The translations under genes were made by a program, and so were the position numbers. A DNA stretch of 64,000 bases from positions 3,131,322 through 3,195,321 of the forward strand of contig NZ_CP039543.1 of the NCBI RefSeq assembly GCF_013085545.1, read 5' to 3'. The notes under the pieces were generated by a model that was given only the letters and a program-made list of their open reading frames with translations, did no database searches and had not been told where the DNA came from. Origin of the DNA: Oceanidesulfovibrio marinus (GTDB taxonomy: Bacteria > Desulfobacterota > Desulfovibrionia > Desulfovibrionales > Desulfovibrionaceae). Positions 23,264-33,253 of the stretch are shown here, piece by piece (the first letter of the stretch is position 1; the number at the start of each line of letters is the position of its first letter).

Positions 23264-24127
23264 ATGATTCTGCTCGACGGCAAGGCGACGGCCCAGACAA
23301 TCCGCGAGGAAATCGCCGCCGAAATCCAGACCCTGACCGCCGCCGGCAACCGCCAGCCCGGCCTGCACGTCATCCTTGTGGGTGACGATCCCGCTTCCGC
23401 CATCTACGTGCGCAACAAGGAACGCGCCTGCGAGGCCGCCCACATCGCCTCCGAGGCGCACCGCCTGCCCGCCTCCACCACGCAGGTGGAGCTCGCCTCC
23501 CTCATCCAGCAGCTCAACGAGCGCGAGGACGTGGACGGCATCCTCTTGCAGCTGCCCCTGCCCAAGCACCTGGACGCCACCCCCTTGCTGGAGGCCATCG
23601 ATCCATCCAAGGATGTGGACGGCTTCCACCCCATGAATGTGGGCAACCTGGTGCTCGGCCGCGAAGGCTTCCGCTCCTGCACGCCTGCCGGCGTCATGGT
23701 GCTGCTGGAGCGCTACGGCCTCTCCCCAGCCGGCAAGCACGCCGTGGTTATCGGCCGCTCCAACATCGTGGGCAAGCCTTTGTCCATCATGCTGGGCCTG
23801 CCCGGCCCCATGGGCAACGCCACGGTCACCCTGTGCCACTCCCGCACGCCGGACCTGGGTGCGGTCATCCGCCAGGCCGACTTCGTCTTTGCCGCCGTGG
23901 GCCGGGCCAGGCTCGTGACCGCGGACATGGTCAAGGACGGCGCGGTGGTCGTGGACGTGGGCATGAACCGCACCGACGAGGGTCTGTGCGGCGACGTGGA
24001 CTTCGAGGGACTGAAGGACAAGGTTAGCGCCATGACGCCCGTTCCTGGCGGCGTGGGCCCCATGACCATTGCCCAGCTTCTGGCCAACACGCTGATTGCA
24101 TACAAGCGCCGCATCGGCGTGGCCTAG
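23264..24127 (+). CDS. folD: Bifunctional methylene-THF dehydrogenase/cyclohydrolase
   Basis: Converts 5,10-methylene-THF to 10-formyl-THF using NADP. The 287 residues have LHVILVGDDPASAIYVRNKE, the catalytic Lys region, DGILLQLPLPKHLD, DVDGFHPMNVGNLV, VIGRSNIVGKPLSIML and TPVPGGVGPMTIAQLLANT. It is followed after 12 bases by a DUF6125-like gene. Confidence 0.98.
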   Translation: MILLDGKATAQTIREEIAAEIQTLTAAGNRQPGLHVILVGDDPASAIYVRNKERACEAAHIASEAHRLPASTTQVELASLIQQLNEREDVDGILLQLPLPKHLDATPLLEAIDPSKDVDGFHPMNVGNLVLGREGFRSCTPAGVMVLLERYGLSPAGKHAVVIGRSNIVGKPLSIMLGLPGPMGNATVTLCHSRTPDLGAVIRQADFVFAAVGRARLVTADMVKDGAVVVDVGMNRTDEGLCGDVDFEGLKDKVSAMTPVPGGVGPMTIAQLLANTLIAYKRRIGVA

Positions 24128-24139
24128 GGCTTCGCTCCC

Positions 24140-24739
24140 ATGTCACGCAATGTCGACCTCAGCGCGCTGGAGGGCTTCAGCCGCGAGGAGCTGCTCGACT
24201 ACATCGGCTCGGTGCTCTGGCAGTTCCGGCTCGTGGACGCCTTCTGGTTCCTGCGCGCCGAGGAGCGCTATGGTCTGCCGGACGCCGAGCGGCTCAACGA
24301 AGAGGTCTGGGCCATCATCGGCAAGCTCGCCGCGCGGGACATCAAGGCGCGCTTCGGCGCGTCCCACGGTATTGATGACGGCGGCCTGGAAGGCTTTGCC
24401 CGCGCCTTTGCCCTCTTTCCCTGGGCACCTCTGGCCGGGCACGAGCTCAAGCCCATGGACGACGGCTCCCTGGAGCTGACCATGGCGGAGTGCCCACCCC
24501 ACGCGGCCCGGCGCAAGCACTGCAAGACGCCGTACGCATGCAAGCACATGCATGTTGGCGAGTTCGCAGCCTTCACCCAGGAGATCGATCCGCGCATCCG
24601 CGTGGAGTGCCTATTTGCGCCGCCCGATCCGCCCGAGGCCAAGCCCAAGGGTTACGAGCATCTGGAGTGCGCCTGGCGCTTCTATCTGGATGAAGACGCC
24701 GATACCGCCACGGCTGCCGAAGCAGGGGCGTCGGAGTAG
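24140..24739 (+). CDS. DUF6125-like protein
   Basis: A 199-residue protein of unknown function. The start (LSALEGFSREELLDYIGSVL, VDAFWFLRAEERYGLPDAER) resembles DUF6125 / L-2-amino-thiazoline-4-carboxylate hydrolase-like proteins. The middle carries a cysteine-rich piece, CPPHAARRKHCKTPYACKHM, that could bind metal. It sits tightly between folD and tlyA, six bases before the latter, so it is likely co-transcribed. The family call is moderate and no reaction is assigned. Confidence 0.7.
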   Translation: MSRNVDLSALEGFSREELLDYIGSVLWQFRLVDAFWFLRAEERYGLPDAERLNEEVWAIIGKLAARDIKARFGASHGIDDGGLEGFARAFALFPWAPLAGHELKPMDDGSLELTMAECPPHAARRKHCKTPYACKHMHVGEFAAFTQEIDPRIRVECLFAPPDPPEAKPKGYEHLECAWRFYLDEDADTATAAEAGASE

Positions 24740-24744
24740 CGCGC

Positions 24745-25491
24745 ATGGCCAAAAAAATCCGCGCCGATCAGCTCGCCTTTGAGCAAGGGCTTGCCGAAAG
24801 CCGAGAGCGCGCCAAGCGGCTCGTCATGGCCGGCCAGATCCTGCTGGTCACCGGCAACGGCCTGACCGAGCCCGTGGCCAAGCCCGGCCAGCAGCTCTCC
24901 CCGGAGGCCGAGCTCCTGCTCAAGCAAGCGCCGCGATTCGTCTCTCGCGGAGGAGAGAAGCTCGCAACAGCCATCGACGCCTTCAGCCTGGACGTTGCCG
25001 GTCACGTCTGCCTGGACGCCGGCGCCTCCACCGGCGGGTTCGTGGACTGCCTGCTGCAAAACGGCGCGGCGCGCGTCTACGCCGTGGACGTGGGCAAGAA
25101 CCAGCTCCACGAAAAGCTCCTGCAGGACGGACGCGTCATCGCCATGGACGGCGTGAACCTGCGCTACGCCCCGCCGGAGCTATTACCCGAAGGGGTGGAC
25201 CTCATCGTGGCGGACCTCTCCTTCATCTCCCTGACCATGGCCCTGCCCGGCATCGCCGGGTTCCTGCGGCCCGGCGGCGCCATCGTCACGCTCATCAAGC
25301 CGCAGTTCGAGGTCGGGCCCGGCCGCACGGACAAGGGCGTGGTGCGCGACGAGGCTCTGCGCGACGAGACCGTGCAGGGCGTGCTGACCTGGGCCGAGTC
25401 CCGCGGCTTGCAGGTGCAGGGCTGCGTGCCCTCGCGCATCAAGGGGCCCAAGGGCAACCAGGAGTACCTGGCCCACCTGATCCTTCCTTAG
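24745..25491 (+). CDS. tlyA: TlyA-type rRNA 2'-O-methyltransferase
   Basis: A 248-residue S4-domain plus Rossmann methyltransferase. The N-terminal S4 part is RADQLAFEQGLAESRERAKR and VMAGQILLVTGN. The SAM motif is CLDAGASTGGFVDCLLQNGA followed by VYAVDVGKNQLHEKL, and the catalytic region is DLSFISLTMALP and LIKPQFEVGPGRTDKGVVRD. The family methylates cytidines in ribosomal RNA; the old name is hemolysin A. It converges on the rluA-type gene with 11 bases between them. Confidence 0.93.
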   Translation: MAKKIRADQLAFEQGLAESRERAKRLVMAGQILLVTGNGLTEPVAKPGQQLSPEAELLLKQAPRFVSRGGEKLATAIDAFSLDVAGHVCLDAGASTGGFVDCLLQNGAARVYAVDVGKNQLHEKLLQDGRVIAMDGVNLRYAPPELLPEGVDLIVADLSFISLTMALPGIAGFLRPGGAIVTLIKPQFEVGPGRTDKGVVRDEALRDETVQGVLTWAESRGLQVQGCVPSRIKGPKGNQEYLAHLILP

Positions 25492-25502
25492 CTGTCGTTA
25501 TC

Positions 25503-26450
25503 TCAGGATTGCCGATCCATTCCGGCCAGCGCCAGACACCGCTCGTACTCGCTTCCCAGCGCCTCGCCCCACGACGGCGGCGCTTCAGTCTCGAAGTCCT
25601 CGATGCGTAGCTGAGCGCAGTGCAGGAACAGAATTCCGGTGGGATGGTCGCCTGCCCCGTACACAGGGTCGCCCACGATAGGCAGCCCTGCCGCGGCGGC
25701 GTGGACGCGTATCTGATGCCGTGCGCCGCGGGCGATGTTCGCCTGGACAAGCAATGCTTCCTCATCGCCCAGGAGGAGCGACCCCAGCACCGTGAACCGC
25801 GTCCAGCGCGCCGGGTCCGGATCGTCCGCCTCCAGCGCACGGACCCGCATGCGGTTGGCCATGTCTAAAGCCTTTTTGATGACATGCCCGCTCCCGGCCG
25901 GGAGCTTCGCGGCGTTCTCCGGCGCGGCGAGCAGGAGGTACGTCTTGCCCACCTCGCCAGCCCCCTCCAATGTCCGGAACCGCGCCACGGCCTCCGTGCC
26001 CTGCGCCGCAGCCACCAGACCGGAGACGTCGCGGTCCAGCCGGCTCACCAGTTGCCACGCCTCTTTTTGACCTAACGCCGCGTTCTCTGCGGCACGCGTC
26101 TGCGCATCGAGCTCCGCGCACAAGCGGTCCAGCCCCGGACGCGCACCACCGGCCAGGGTTTCGCTGTCCAGCCCGGCCGGTTTGTACAGCGCCGCCCACG
26201 GCCGAGACACCGCGTGGATGCTCGCTCCCTTAGTCTCCGCGGCGACCTCTGCCTCTGCCGGCTCCGCCGCCGTCAGGGTCTCGCCCGCCCGCACCTTGTA
26301 CGCCGGCCCGCGGACCACGCCGTCCACCCGGATGTCCCAGGATGAAACGAGCCGCCGCCTGTGGCGCAGGCTCGTTTCCGGAAACAACAGCAGCAACGCC
26401 TTATCCAGCCGCTGCCCTGCGTATTCTTCTGGAATTATGGTTGATTTCAT
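25503..26450 (-). CDS. RluA-family pseudouridine synthase
   Basis: RNA pseudouridine synthase of about 315 residues. An S4-like N-terminus (EYAGQRLDKALLLLFPETSL, VSSWDIRVDGVVRG) is followed by the catalytic motif VSRLDRDVSGLVAAAQGTE with its active-site Asp, then IARGARHQIRVHAAAAGLPI and GDPVYG. The start at 26450 (MKSTIIPEEYAG) is chosen by homology; the frame is open upstream through the hairpin cluster, which is clearly not coding. The exact RNA target cannot be read from the sequence. Confidence 0.88.
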   Translation of the reverse strand: MKSTIIPEEYAGQRLDKALLLLFPETSLRHRRRLVSSWDIRVDGVVRGPAYKVRAGETLTAAEPAEAEVAAETKGASIHAVSRPWAALYKPAGLDSETLAGGARPGLDRLCAELDAQTRAAENAALGQKEAWQLVSRLDRDVSGLVAAAQGTEAVARFRTLEGAGEVGKTYLLLAAPENAAKLPAGSGHVIKKALDMANRMRVRALEADDPDPARWTRFTVLGSLLLGDEEALLVQANIARGARHQIRVHAAAAGLPIVGDPVYGAGDHPTGILFLHCAQLRIEDFETEAPPSWGEALGSEYERCLALAGMDRQS

Positions 26451-26483
26451 TTTGTAATACTTTTTGTATACGAGGACTTTCCA

Positions 26484-26594
26484 TGGGGACTCCGTCCCCA
26501 AGCCCCTGCCAGGGGAACACGGTTCCCCTGGACCCCAGATCTGGGGCCCGGGGACCATTGGTCCCCGGCGGGTGCCCGAGGGCAGAGCCCTCGG
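26484..26594. repeat. Cluster of six tandem short hairpins
   Basis: Six inverted repeats follow one another in 111 bases, most with three-base loops: TGGGGAC/GTCCCCA (26484-26500), CCCCT/AGGGG (26503-26515), CAGGGGAAC/GTTCCCCTG (26510-26530, overlapping the previous one), CCCCAGATCTGGGG (26533-26546), CCGGGGACC/GGTCCCCGG (26548-26568) and CCGAGGGC/GCCCTCGG (26576-26594). It lies between the rluA-type start and the malic enzyme terminator. Confidence 0.85.
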
Positions 26595-26621
26595 AACAAC
26601 CTGCGCGATTAACTTCTACAA

Positions 26622-26654
26622 TAAAAAGGCGCGACTCCAAAGCGGAGCCGCGCC
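26622..26654 (-). terminator. Terminator after malic enzyme
   Basis: Stem GGCGCGACTCC / GGAGCCGCGCC (one mismatch) with a 5-base loop, followed on the minus strand by a T run. It begins 30 bases beyond the malic enzyme stop. Confidence 0.82.
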
Positions 26655-26684
26655 GTGTAGGGTCGGATGGTGCGATGCTGCGCG

Positions 26685-28007
<1,323 letters not shown>

Positions 28008-28129
28008 ATCGATTTCCTCCACTGGAATCTTGAGTACGTGGGCAAGACGCTACGCAATTGTAAAGAGCGACACGGTAAGGCACACTGTTGGGGATTGCAA
28101 GAAAATCGGTTCCGTATAACACAGCACCC

Positions 28130-29767
28130 ATGAACACGCTGCTTTGCAACCTCACGCGCTTCGGCGACCTGCTCCAAACCCAACCCGTCATACATGGTCT
28201 GGCCGAGCGTGGCGTGGGCGTGGGGCTGCTCTGCCTGGAAAACTTTGCGCCGGCCACCAGGCTGCTTTCCGATCTCGACTACGTCTGCGCCTTTCCCGGA
28301 TCGCGGGTGCTCTCGCTGATGGACAAGGATTGGAAGGACGCGCTGGGGTTCCTGGATGAGTTCAAGACGTCGTTGCGGCAGGAGTTCCCCTTCGACGACG
28401 TCTTCAACCTCACGGCGACCATGCCCGTGCGGCTGCTCACGCGGTTCTTGTCCATGGGGCACGTGGAGGGCGGCCGCGGCTTTCTGCTGGACGACTTCGG
28501 CTTCTCGGTCAGCGACAACCCGTGGGTCTCCTTCCTGCTCGCCTCCTCCAAGCGACGCGGAGTCAGCCCTTTCAATCTGGTGGACCTGTTCTGGAAGGTC
28601 TCGGGCCTGCCGGATGCGCCGCGACGTTTCGCCCTGAAGTCGCCCGGACCCGAGGACACGCAGGCGGCAGCCGAGCTGCTGCGCCAGTCTGTGGAAGACT
28701 TCGGCACAATACCGGAATCCGACAACCGCTATGTGGCGCTGCAGATGGGCGCCAGCGTGGACCGCCGGCGTTGGCCTGTGCCTCATTTTGCCGAGCTCGC
28801 CGCCGCGCTGCACGCCGAGACCGGCCGCATCCCCGTGCTGCTGGGCGCCAAGGGCGAGGCCGCGCTCGGCGAGCGCTTCCAGAAGCTCTATGCGGACATG
28901 GCGCCGGGCGCGCCGTTGGTGAGCTGCATCGGCAAAACGAACCTGACCGAGCTCGCCGCCGTGCTCCTGGCGTGCGACCTGCTGGTAAGCAACGATACGG
29001 GCACCATGCACCTGGCCGCCGGGCTGGGCGTGCCTGTGGCCGCCGTGTTCCTGGCCACGGCCCAACCATGGGACACCGGACCGTACCGCGCCGGCAACGT
29101 TTGCCTGGAGCCGGCCATGGACTGCCACCCCTGCGCCTACGGCAGTGAATGCCCCCGCGACGAGGCCTGCCGCCGGGCCGTGGGACCTCGGCTGATGGCG
29201 GATCTGGTGCGCACGCGGCTGGAGACCGGCGCCTGGCCGGAGAACATGGCGCAATCCGGCGGAACGGCGCGCATCTGGGAGACGGTCTCGGACGATCATC
29301 ACTTCATGGACCTGCGCTCCCTATCCGGCCACGACAGTGAGGACCGCACGCGGTGGCTGCGCATCCAGCGGGAAACATACCGCCATCTCTTTGACAACGG
29401 CGTGTTCGAGGCCGCCGATCTGGAGCGCATCAAAAAAAAGCTCGACGCGCACAATGCGGCCACGCTCTCGCCGGGAAACCTCGCCCAGCTCCAGGCCGAG
29501 CTGACCCAGGCCGCGCAGCTTTTCATGCTGCTCACGCAGCAGGGCCGCGCCCTGGCCAGTGCGCCCATCGAATCGCTGAAAGGCAAGTTTCTCGCGACGT
29601 TCCAGCGCATCCAGCACCTTCTGGAGTCCAGCGAGCACCTCAGCGTGCTCGGCTATCTCTTCGCCTCCAACTCCCAGGAGGCAGGCCGGGATCTGGACTC
29701 CATTCTCGCCCTTACCGCACGGTACGCCGCCTGTGTGGACGCCTTGACCCGAATCGTACACTCCTGA
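28130..29767 (+). CDS. GT9 glycosyltransferase with long helical C-terminal extension
   Basis: A 545-residue protein. Residues 1-360 are a heptosyltransferase-like GT9 domain: MNTLLCNLTRFGDLLQTQPV, VALQMGASVDRRRWPVPHFA, IPVLLGAKGEAALGERFQ, LVSNDTGTMHLAAGLGVPVA and a Cys-rich MDCHPCAYGSECPRDEAC. The last 170 residues are a helical segment (RETYRHLFDNGVFEAADLER, LQAELTQAAQLFMLLTQQGR) not part of GT9. The start at 28130 is set by the GT9 N-terminus. Two small helical genes follow, so it may modify a surface or flagellar protein rather than LPS, but that is only context. Confidence 0.82.
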   Translation: MNTLLCNLTRFGDLLQTQPVIHGLAERGVGVGLLCLENFAPATRLLSDLDYVCAFPGSRVLSLMDKDWKDALGFLDEFKTSLRQEFPFDDVFNLTATMPVRLLTRFLSMGHVEGGRGFLLDDFGFSVSDNPWVSFLLASSKRRGVSPFNLVDLFWKVSGLPDAPRRFALKSPGPEDTQAAAELLRQSVEDFGTIPESDNRYVALQMGASVDRRRWPVPHFAELAAALHAETGRIPVLLGAKGEAALGERFQKLYADMAPGAPLVSCIGKTNLTELAAVLLACDLLVSNDTGTMHLAAGLGVPVAAVFLATAQPWDTGPYRAGNVCLEPAMDCHPCAYGSECPRDEACRRAVGPRLMADLVRTRLETGAWPENMAQSGGTARIWETVSDDHHFMDLRSLSGHDSEDRTRWLRIQRETYRHLFDNGVFEAADLERIKKKLDAHNAATLSPGNLAQLQAELTQAAQLFMLLTQQGRALASAPIESLKGKFLATFQRIQHLLESSEHLSVLGYLFASNSQEAGRDLDSILALTARYAACVDALTRIVHS

Positions 29768-29889
29768 TCGCGCATGTGTTTGGCATGGTTCTTGGAAAAG
29801 ACCAGTCGTGCGCATACCCCGCGCAGTTTTTGCCGGCCGCCCATGCAGCCGGCGCCGAATACCATACGCAAACACACGGAGCGTGCATC

Positions 29890-30483
29890 ATGATTGTCAT
29901 TGACGGCCAGAACACCGGTCTCACCGTGAGCAACTACGAGAACCTCGAAGATCTGCTTGTGAAGATGATGGAATCTGAGAACCTCGAAAGCCGCGTTGTG
30001 ACCGACGTGCTTGTGGACGACGAGGCGTTCAGCGAGATCTACCCGCACCAGGCCGAGGATATCGAGACCTCGTCCATCCAGAAGGTGGAGATCAAGTCCG
30101 TCTCCGTCACCGACATGGCCGTTTCCATCACCACGGAGCTGGAAACGGTCGTACAGATCATGTCCCAGGGCGGCCGCAAGGTGGCCGAACTCTTCCGCCA
30201 GGCCGACGACGCCGAGGCACTTGAGCTGTTCCAGGATCTTCTGGACGTGACCCAGAACTTCATGCGCATGATCGCCGTGCTGCGCGAGGAGTTCGACATG
30301 TCCAAGAGCACCGAATTCAACGCCGCTTCCCAGGAAATTTCCGGCGTGCTCACCGAAATTTCCGAGGTCCTGGAGAACGAGGACTGGATTCTGCTGGCCG
30401 ACCTGCTTGAGTTCGAGTTCATCCCCAGCGTGGAGAAGTGGGACCGAGTCATCTCCCTGCTGCGCCAGGACATTTCGGAGTAG
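29890..30483 (+). CDS. Helical protein of unknown function
   Basis: A 197-residue acidic, mostly helical protein starting MIVIDGQNTGLTVSNYENLE. It contains FRQADDAEALELFQDLLDVT and EISEVLENEDWILLADLLEF. It lies 122 bases after the GT9 gene and 3 bases before the next small gene. No family is recognised. The pattern and neighbours are compatible with an accessory or chaperone factor, but no motif confirms it. Confidence 0.7.
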   Translation: MIVIDGQNTGLTVSNYENLEDLLVKMMESENLESRVVTDVLVDDEAFSEIYPHQAEDIETSSIQKVEIKSVSVTDMAVSITTELETVVQIMSQGGRKVAELFRQADDAEALELFQDLLDVTQNFMRMIAVLREEFDMSKSTEFNAASQEISGVLTEISEVLENEDWILLADLLEFEFIPSVEKWDRVISLLRQDISE

Positions 30484-30486
30484 CCC

Positions 30487-30843
30487 ATGGCCCGCGCCGA
30501 AGCCGAAGCCTTGCTGGACCGCGCCCTCGACGTGGCCAATCGCGAGCTTGCCCTGCTTGAAGAGGGGGAGGTGGACGAGGCGGCCGTCCTGGCCGAGGAT
30601 CGGAGCAAGCTCATTGAACGCGCCTGGAACTCCGGCACGCTGGACGAGCTCAAGCCATTGCGCGACAAGCTGGTGCAGCTGCAGTCTATGCAAAACCGCC
30701 TGACCGACGAGGCGCGCAAGCTCCATGCCCGGATCAAGGAGGAGCTCAAACGCTCCCGGCAGGAGACAAAACGCCATGCGGGCTACGGCAGCGCCATGAG
30801 AACGGCCCCGCTCATTACGAGCGCGCTCTCCAGACGCGGCTAG
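30487..30843 (+). CDS. Small coiled-coil protein, chaperone-like
   Basis: A 118-residue coiled-coil protein (ALLDRALDVANRELALLEEG, LVQLQSMQNRLTDEARKLHA) with a basic C-terminus. Its size and four-helix style resemble flagellar export chaperones such as FlgN or FliT, but there is no diagnostic residue. It starts 3 bases after the upstream stop, so the two are almost certainly co-transcribed. Confidence 0.65.
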   Translation: MARAEAEALLDRALDVANRELALLEEGEVDEAAVLAEDRSKLIERAWNSGTLDELKPLRDKLVQLQSMQNRLTDEARKLHARIKEELKRSRQETKRHAGYGSAMRTAPLITSALSRRG

Positions 30844-30856
30844 ACAGCCATTGTTC

Positions 30857-30900
30857 GAGCGGATCGGCGCTTGCACGCCGCCGGTCCGCTCCTCTTTTTT
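30857..30900 (+). terminator. Terminator after the GT9 gene group
   Basis: GAGCGGATCGGCG pairs with CGCCGCCGGTCCGCTC (small bulge), followed by a run of T at 30895-30900. Confidence 0.82.
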
Positions 30901-31071
30901 GTGCCGGGGGGAGCGCCACACGTTCTGCCCGGCTGTCTCCGACCATTCCCCGCGCCCGACGATGCGGCTCCGCCCGGAGCCGGGCCATCTTTCTTTCGCT
31001 TCTCTTTGCAATTGCCTTTCCGAGGCGCTACCGTGGTGAGATGTTCAACATTCCATCAAGGAGTATTCCTC

Positions 31072-31467
31072 GTGAAAGAGATTAGCGTACGCCGCCTGGA
31101 AGGCATGAAGTTGGAAGCCGTTGTGAACGGCCACACCCTGCGCACCGACCTGCCACCGGAAAAAGGCGGCGAAGGGTCCGAACCCAGCCCCACCGACCTG
31201 CTGCTGGCCGCGGTGGCCACCTGCAGCAACTACTTTGCACTCATGTACTTTGCTGCGCGTGAGATGGATGCGGAAGGGTTGTCCATCGGCATAGAGTATG
31301 AGACCGACGAGAAGACGAACGAGATCACGAAGATCACCACGCTGATCACCGTGCCGGAAGGCTTCCCGGAGAAGCAACGTGCGCCGCTGGAGCGGGCCAT
31401 CCACGCCTGCCACGTGAAAAAGCATCTCAAGGAAAGCATCGAGCTGGATGCTGCGTTCGTCAACTGA
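31072..31467 (+). CDS. OsmC-family protein
   Basis: Peroxide-detoxifying OsmC/Ohr-like fold, 131 residues. The start is a GTG at 31072 with AAGGAG at 31058. The sequence has PSPTDLLLAAVATCSNYFAL and, near the C-terminus, LERAIHACHVKKHLKESIEL, giving the two cysteines used in peroxide reduction. The closer match is to the YhfA/OsmC group than to Ohr. Confidence 0.88.
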   Translation: MKEISVRRLEGMKLEAVVNGHTLRTDLPPEKGGEGSEPSPTDLLLAAVATCSNYFALMYFAAREMDAEGLSIGIEYETDEKTNEITKITTLITVPEGFPEKQRAPLERAIHACHVKKHLKESIELDAAFVN

Positions 31468-31545
31468 TCGCAGTCATACAGCACCCTATCGTTTCCATAT
31501 ATTCAGAGGGCTAGATAATACATCGCAGGAGAACAGCGATTGCGG

Positions 31546-32502
31546 TTACTCTTCGATGAACTGTGTGCGCTGGTTCCAGCGCACCGGTCGCGCATCGAGG
31601 TCCACACCGCCCCACCAGCGATTCGGCGAGTTATTCTGGAGCCAGTCCGCCCGCTCCTCCAGGAGTGCGCGTCCGTACTCCGTGAGCGAGACTGGCTCCC
31701 ACTCGCCGGCGTATCCCGCGAGCGCAGGCTCCGGCGCCTCGGCCAGACGACGCACCACCGGCCAAAACAGAGCGTCGCCCCAGAAAGGCTGCCAGTCGGC
31801 CCCATTGAGTATCCGGCGAAACGCCTCGGCCGGCGTTCCAGCACCGTCCTGCAAGGACTGGAGAATCAGCCGCTCGGTCAGAGACAGGCCCGAGCCTGTC
31901 CAGGGCAGCTCCTCCAGGTGCCGCCGCAATGCCAGAGCGAGGTACGGCAGCGGTAGATTCTCGTCCCTGGCCAGCTCAAGCACGGCCTGCGGGTCATCCC
32001 CGGAGTAGATGCGCCAGGCTCGGACGGCGCATTCCAGCTGCTGCGGCGTGACGGGCACGGCCGTTTCCTCCAGACCGGCCAGCTCCTGCGGCGTAAGCTG
32101 CCCCAGGCCGCGGAACCCCTCCCGCTCCAGAAACGCATCCGGCCGGACCATGCGCAAATCACCCGGCATGGCAGCCTTCTCCTGCATCCAGGAAAGCGCG
32201 CGGATCAGCAGCGCCTGATCGTAGAGATCGTGCTCGAACCAGAGGATGGCGGCGTCGTACTCCCCTGCCCTGCCGAGGCCTTCGTACTCTGCCCGGAGCC
32301 TTGCGTGCAGGGCGCCGCGTTCGCCGGCCCCAACCGTATCGGCAAGGTACGCGACCCGGCTTTCAAGGTACGCATCGAAATCCACACCACCGGGAACCGG
32401 CCCCTGGCAGATGGGGTCGGAGAACTCCAGGAAGTCTCCGCCCAGGCCGGCGATGGCCTCCCGAATGTCGCTGCCGCAACGGATGTGCAGAGCCCGCGGC
32501 AT
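31546..32502 (-). CDS. DUF1835-domain protein
   Basis: A 318-residue protein starting MPRALHIRCGSDIREAIAGL, with LEFSDPICQGPVPGG and DAAILWFEHDLYDQALLIRA, which are typical of the DUF1835 family (function unknown). The rest resembles the linked DUF3658-like helical part. The start at 32502 has GCGGAGG upstream; 27 more bases of open frame precede it. Confidence 0.8.
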   Translation of the reverse strand: MPRALHIRCGSDIREAIAGLGGDFLEFSDPICQGPVPGGVDFDAYLESRVAYLADTVGAGERGALHARLRAEYEGLGRAGEYDAAILWFEHDLYDQALLIRALSWMQEKAAMPGDLRMVRPDAFLEREGFRGLGQLTPQELAGLEETAVPVTPQQLECAVRAWRIYSGDDPQAVLELARDENLPLPYLALALRRHLEELPWTGSGLSLTERLILQSLQDGAGTPAEAFRRILNGADWQPFWGDALFWPVVRRLAEAPEPALAGYAGEWEPVSLTEYGRALLEERADWLQNNSPNRWWGGVDLDARPVRWNQRTQFIEE

Positions 32503-32544
32503 AAGAGCCTCCGCTCGAATCGGCGGCATCCGGACTCCGGTTTG

Positions 32545-33138
32545 CTAGCCCAGGAATCCCTTGATGCCGGTGAAAGTGATCTGCGCCGAAAGCGCCGCGA
32601 GGATGAGCCCCGTGAGCTTGGTGAGGATGGAGATGCCGTAGCGGCCCAGCAGCTTCTCGATGGCCGTGGCCACATAGAGGATGACCCCCACGCAGAGCAC
32701 AGCCGCGATCAAGGCGCCGCTGCCCACGAGCAGTTCGCCCATGGTCTGTTCCTTGGCGCCGAAGATGAGCAGCGCGCCCACCGTGGCCGGCCCCACCGTG
32801 ATGGGAATGGCCAGCGGCACCACGCTCATGTCGCCGCCCTCCACCTGGTCGCCCGGAGCCGCGGCCTTGCCCGAGACCAGGGCCACGGCGTTGAGAAACA
32901 GCAGGCTGCCCGCGCCGATGCGGAAGGCGTCCAGCGTGATGCCGAAAACGTCGAAGATGACGCCGCCGAAGTAAAAGAGCACGAGCGTGGTGATGAGCAC
33001 GGCAATGGTCACCCGCACGGCAATCTGCCGCCGCCGCGCCGGCGTGTCGTCCCGCGTCAGGGAGAGGAACACCGTGAGCACGAAGAACGGCGTGAGCAGA
33101 ACGAAGAACTTGATGAATATATTGAAAAAAGCGGGCAC
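32545..33138 (-). CDS. MarC-family membrane protein
   Basis: A 197-residue, six-helix inner membrane protein of the MarC (NAAT) family, with FKFFVLLTPFF-type N-terminus (written here in part), LTLDAFRIGAGSLLFLNAVA and the family stretch VPLAIPITVGPATVGALLIF. The likely start is a GTG at 33138 with AAGGAG six bases upstream; an earlier ATG would add an unlikely polar leader. The transported compound is unknown for most members. Confidence 0.87.
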   Translation of the reverse strand: MPAFFNIFIKFFVLLTPFFVLTVFLSLTRDDTPARRRQIAVRVTIAVLITTLVLFYFGGVIFDVFGITLDAFRIGAGSLLFLNAVALVSGKAAAPGDQVEGGDMSVVPLAIPITVGPATVGALLIFGAKEQTMGELLVGSGALIAAVLCVGVILYVATAIEKLLGRYGISILTKLTGLILAALSAQITFTGIKGFLG

Positions 33139-33253
33139 CCGGAGCTCCTTGGGTTGCGCTGGTGAATGACTGTGCGTCCCTGTCGAGCCGTCCTCGATAA
33201 TCGCTCCGCCCCCATCATGCAAGGGGTGTGATCATAGGATCATCAGGCAAGGC

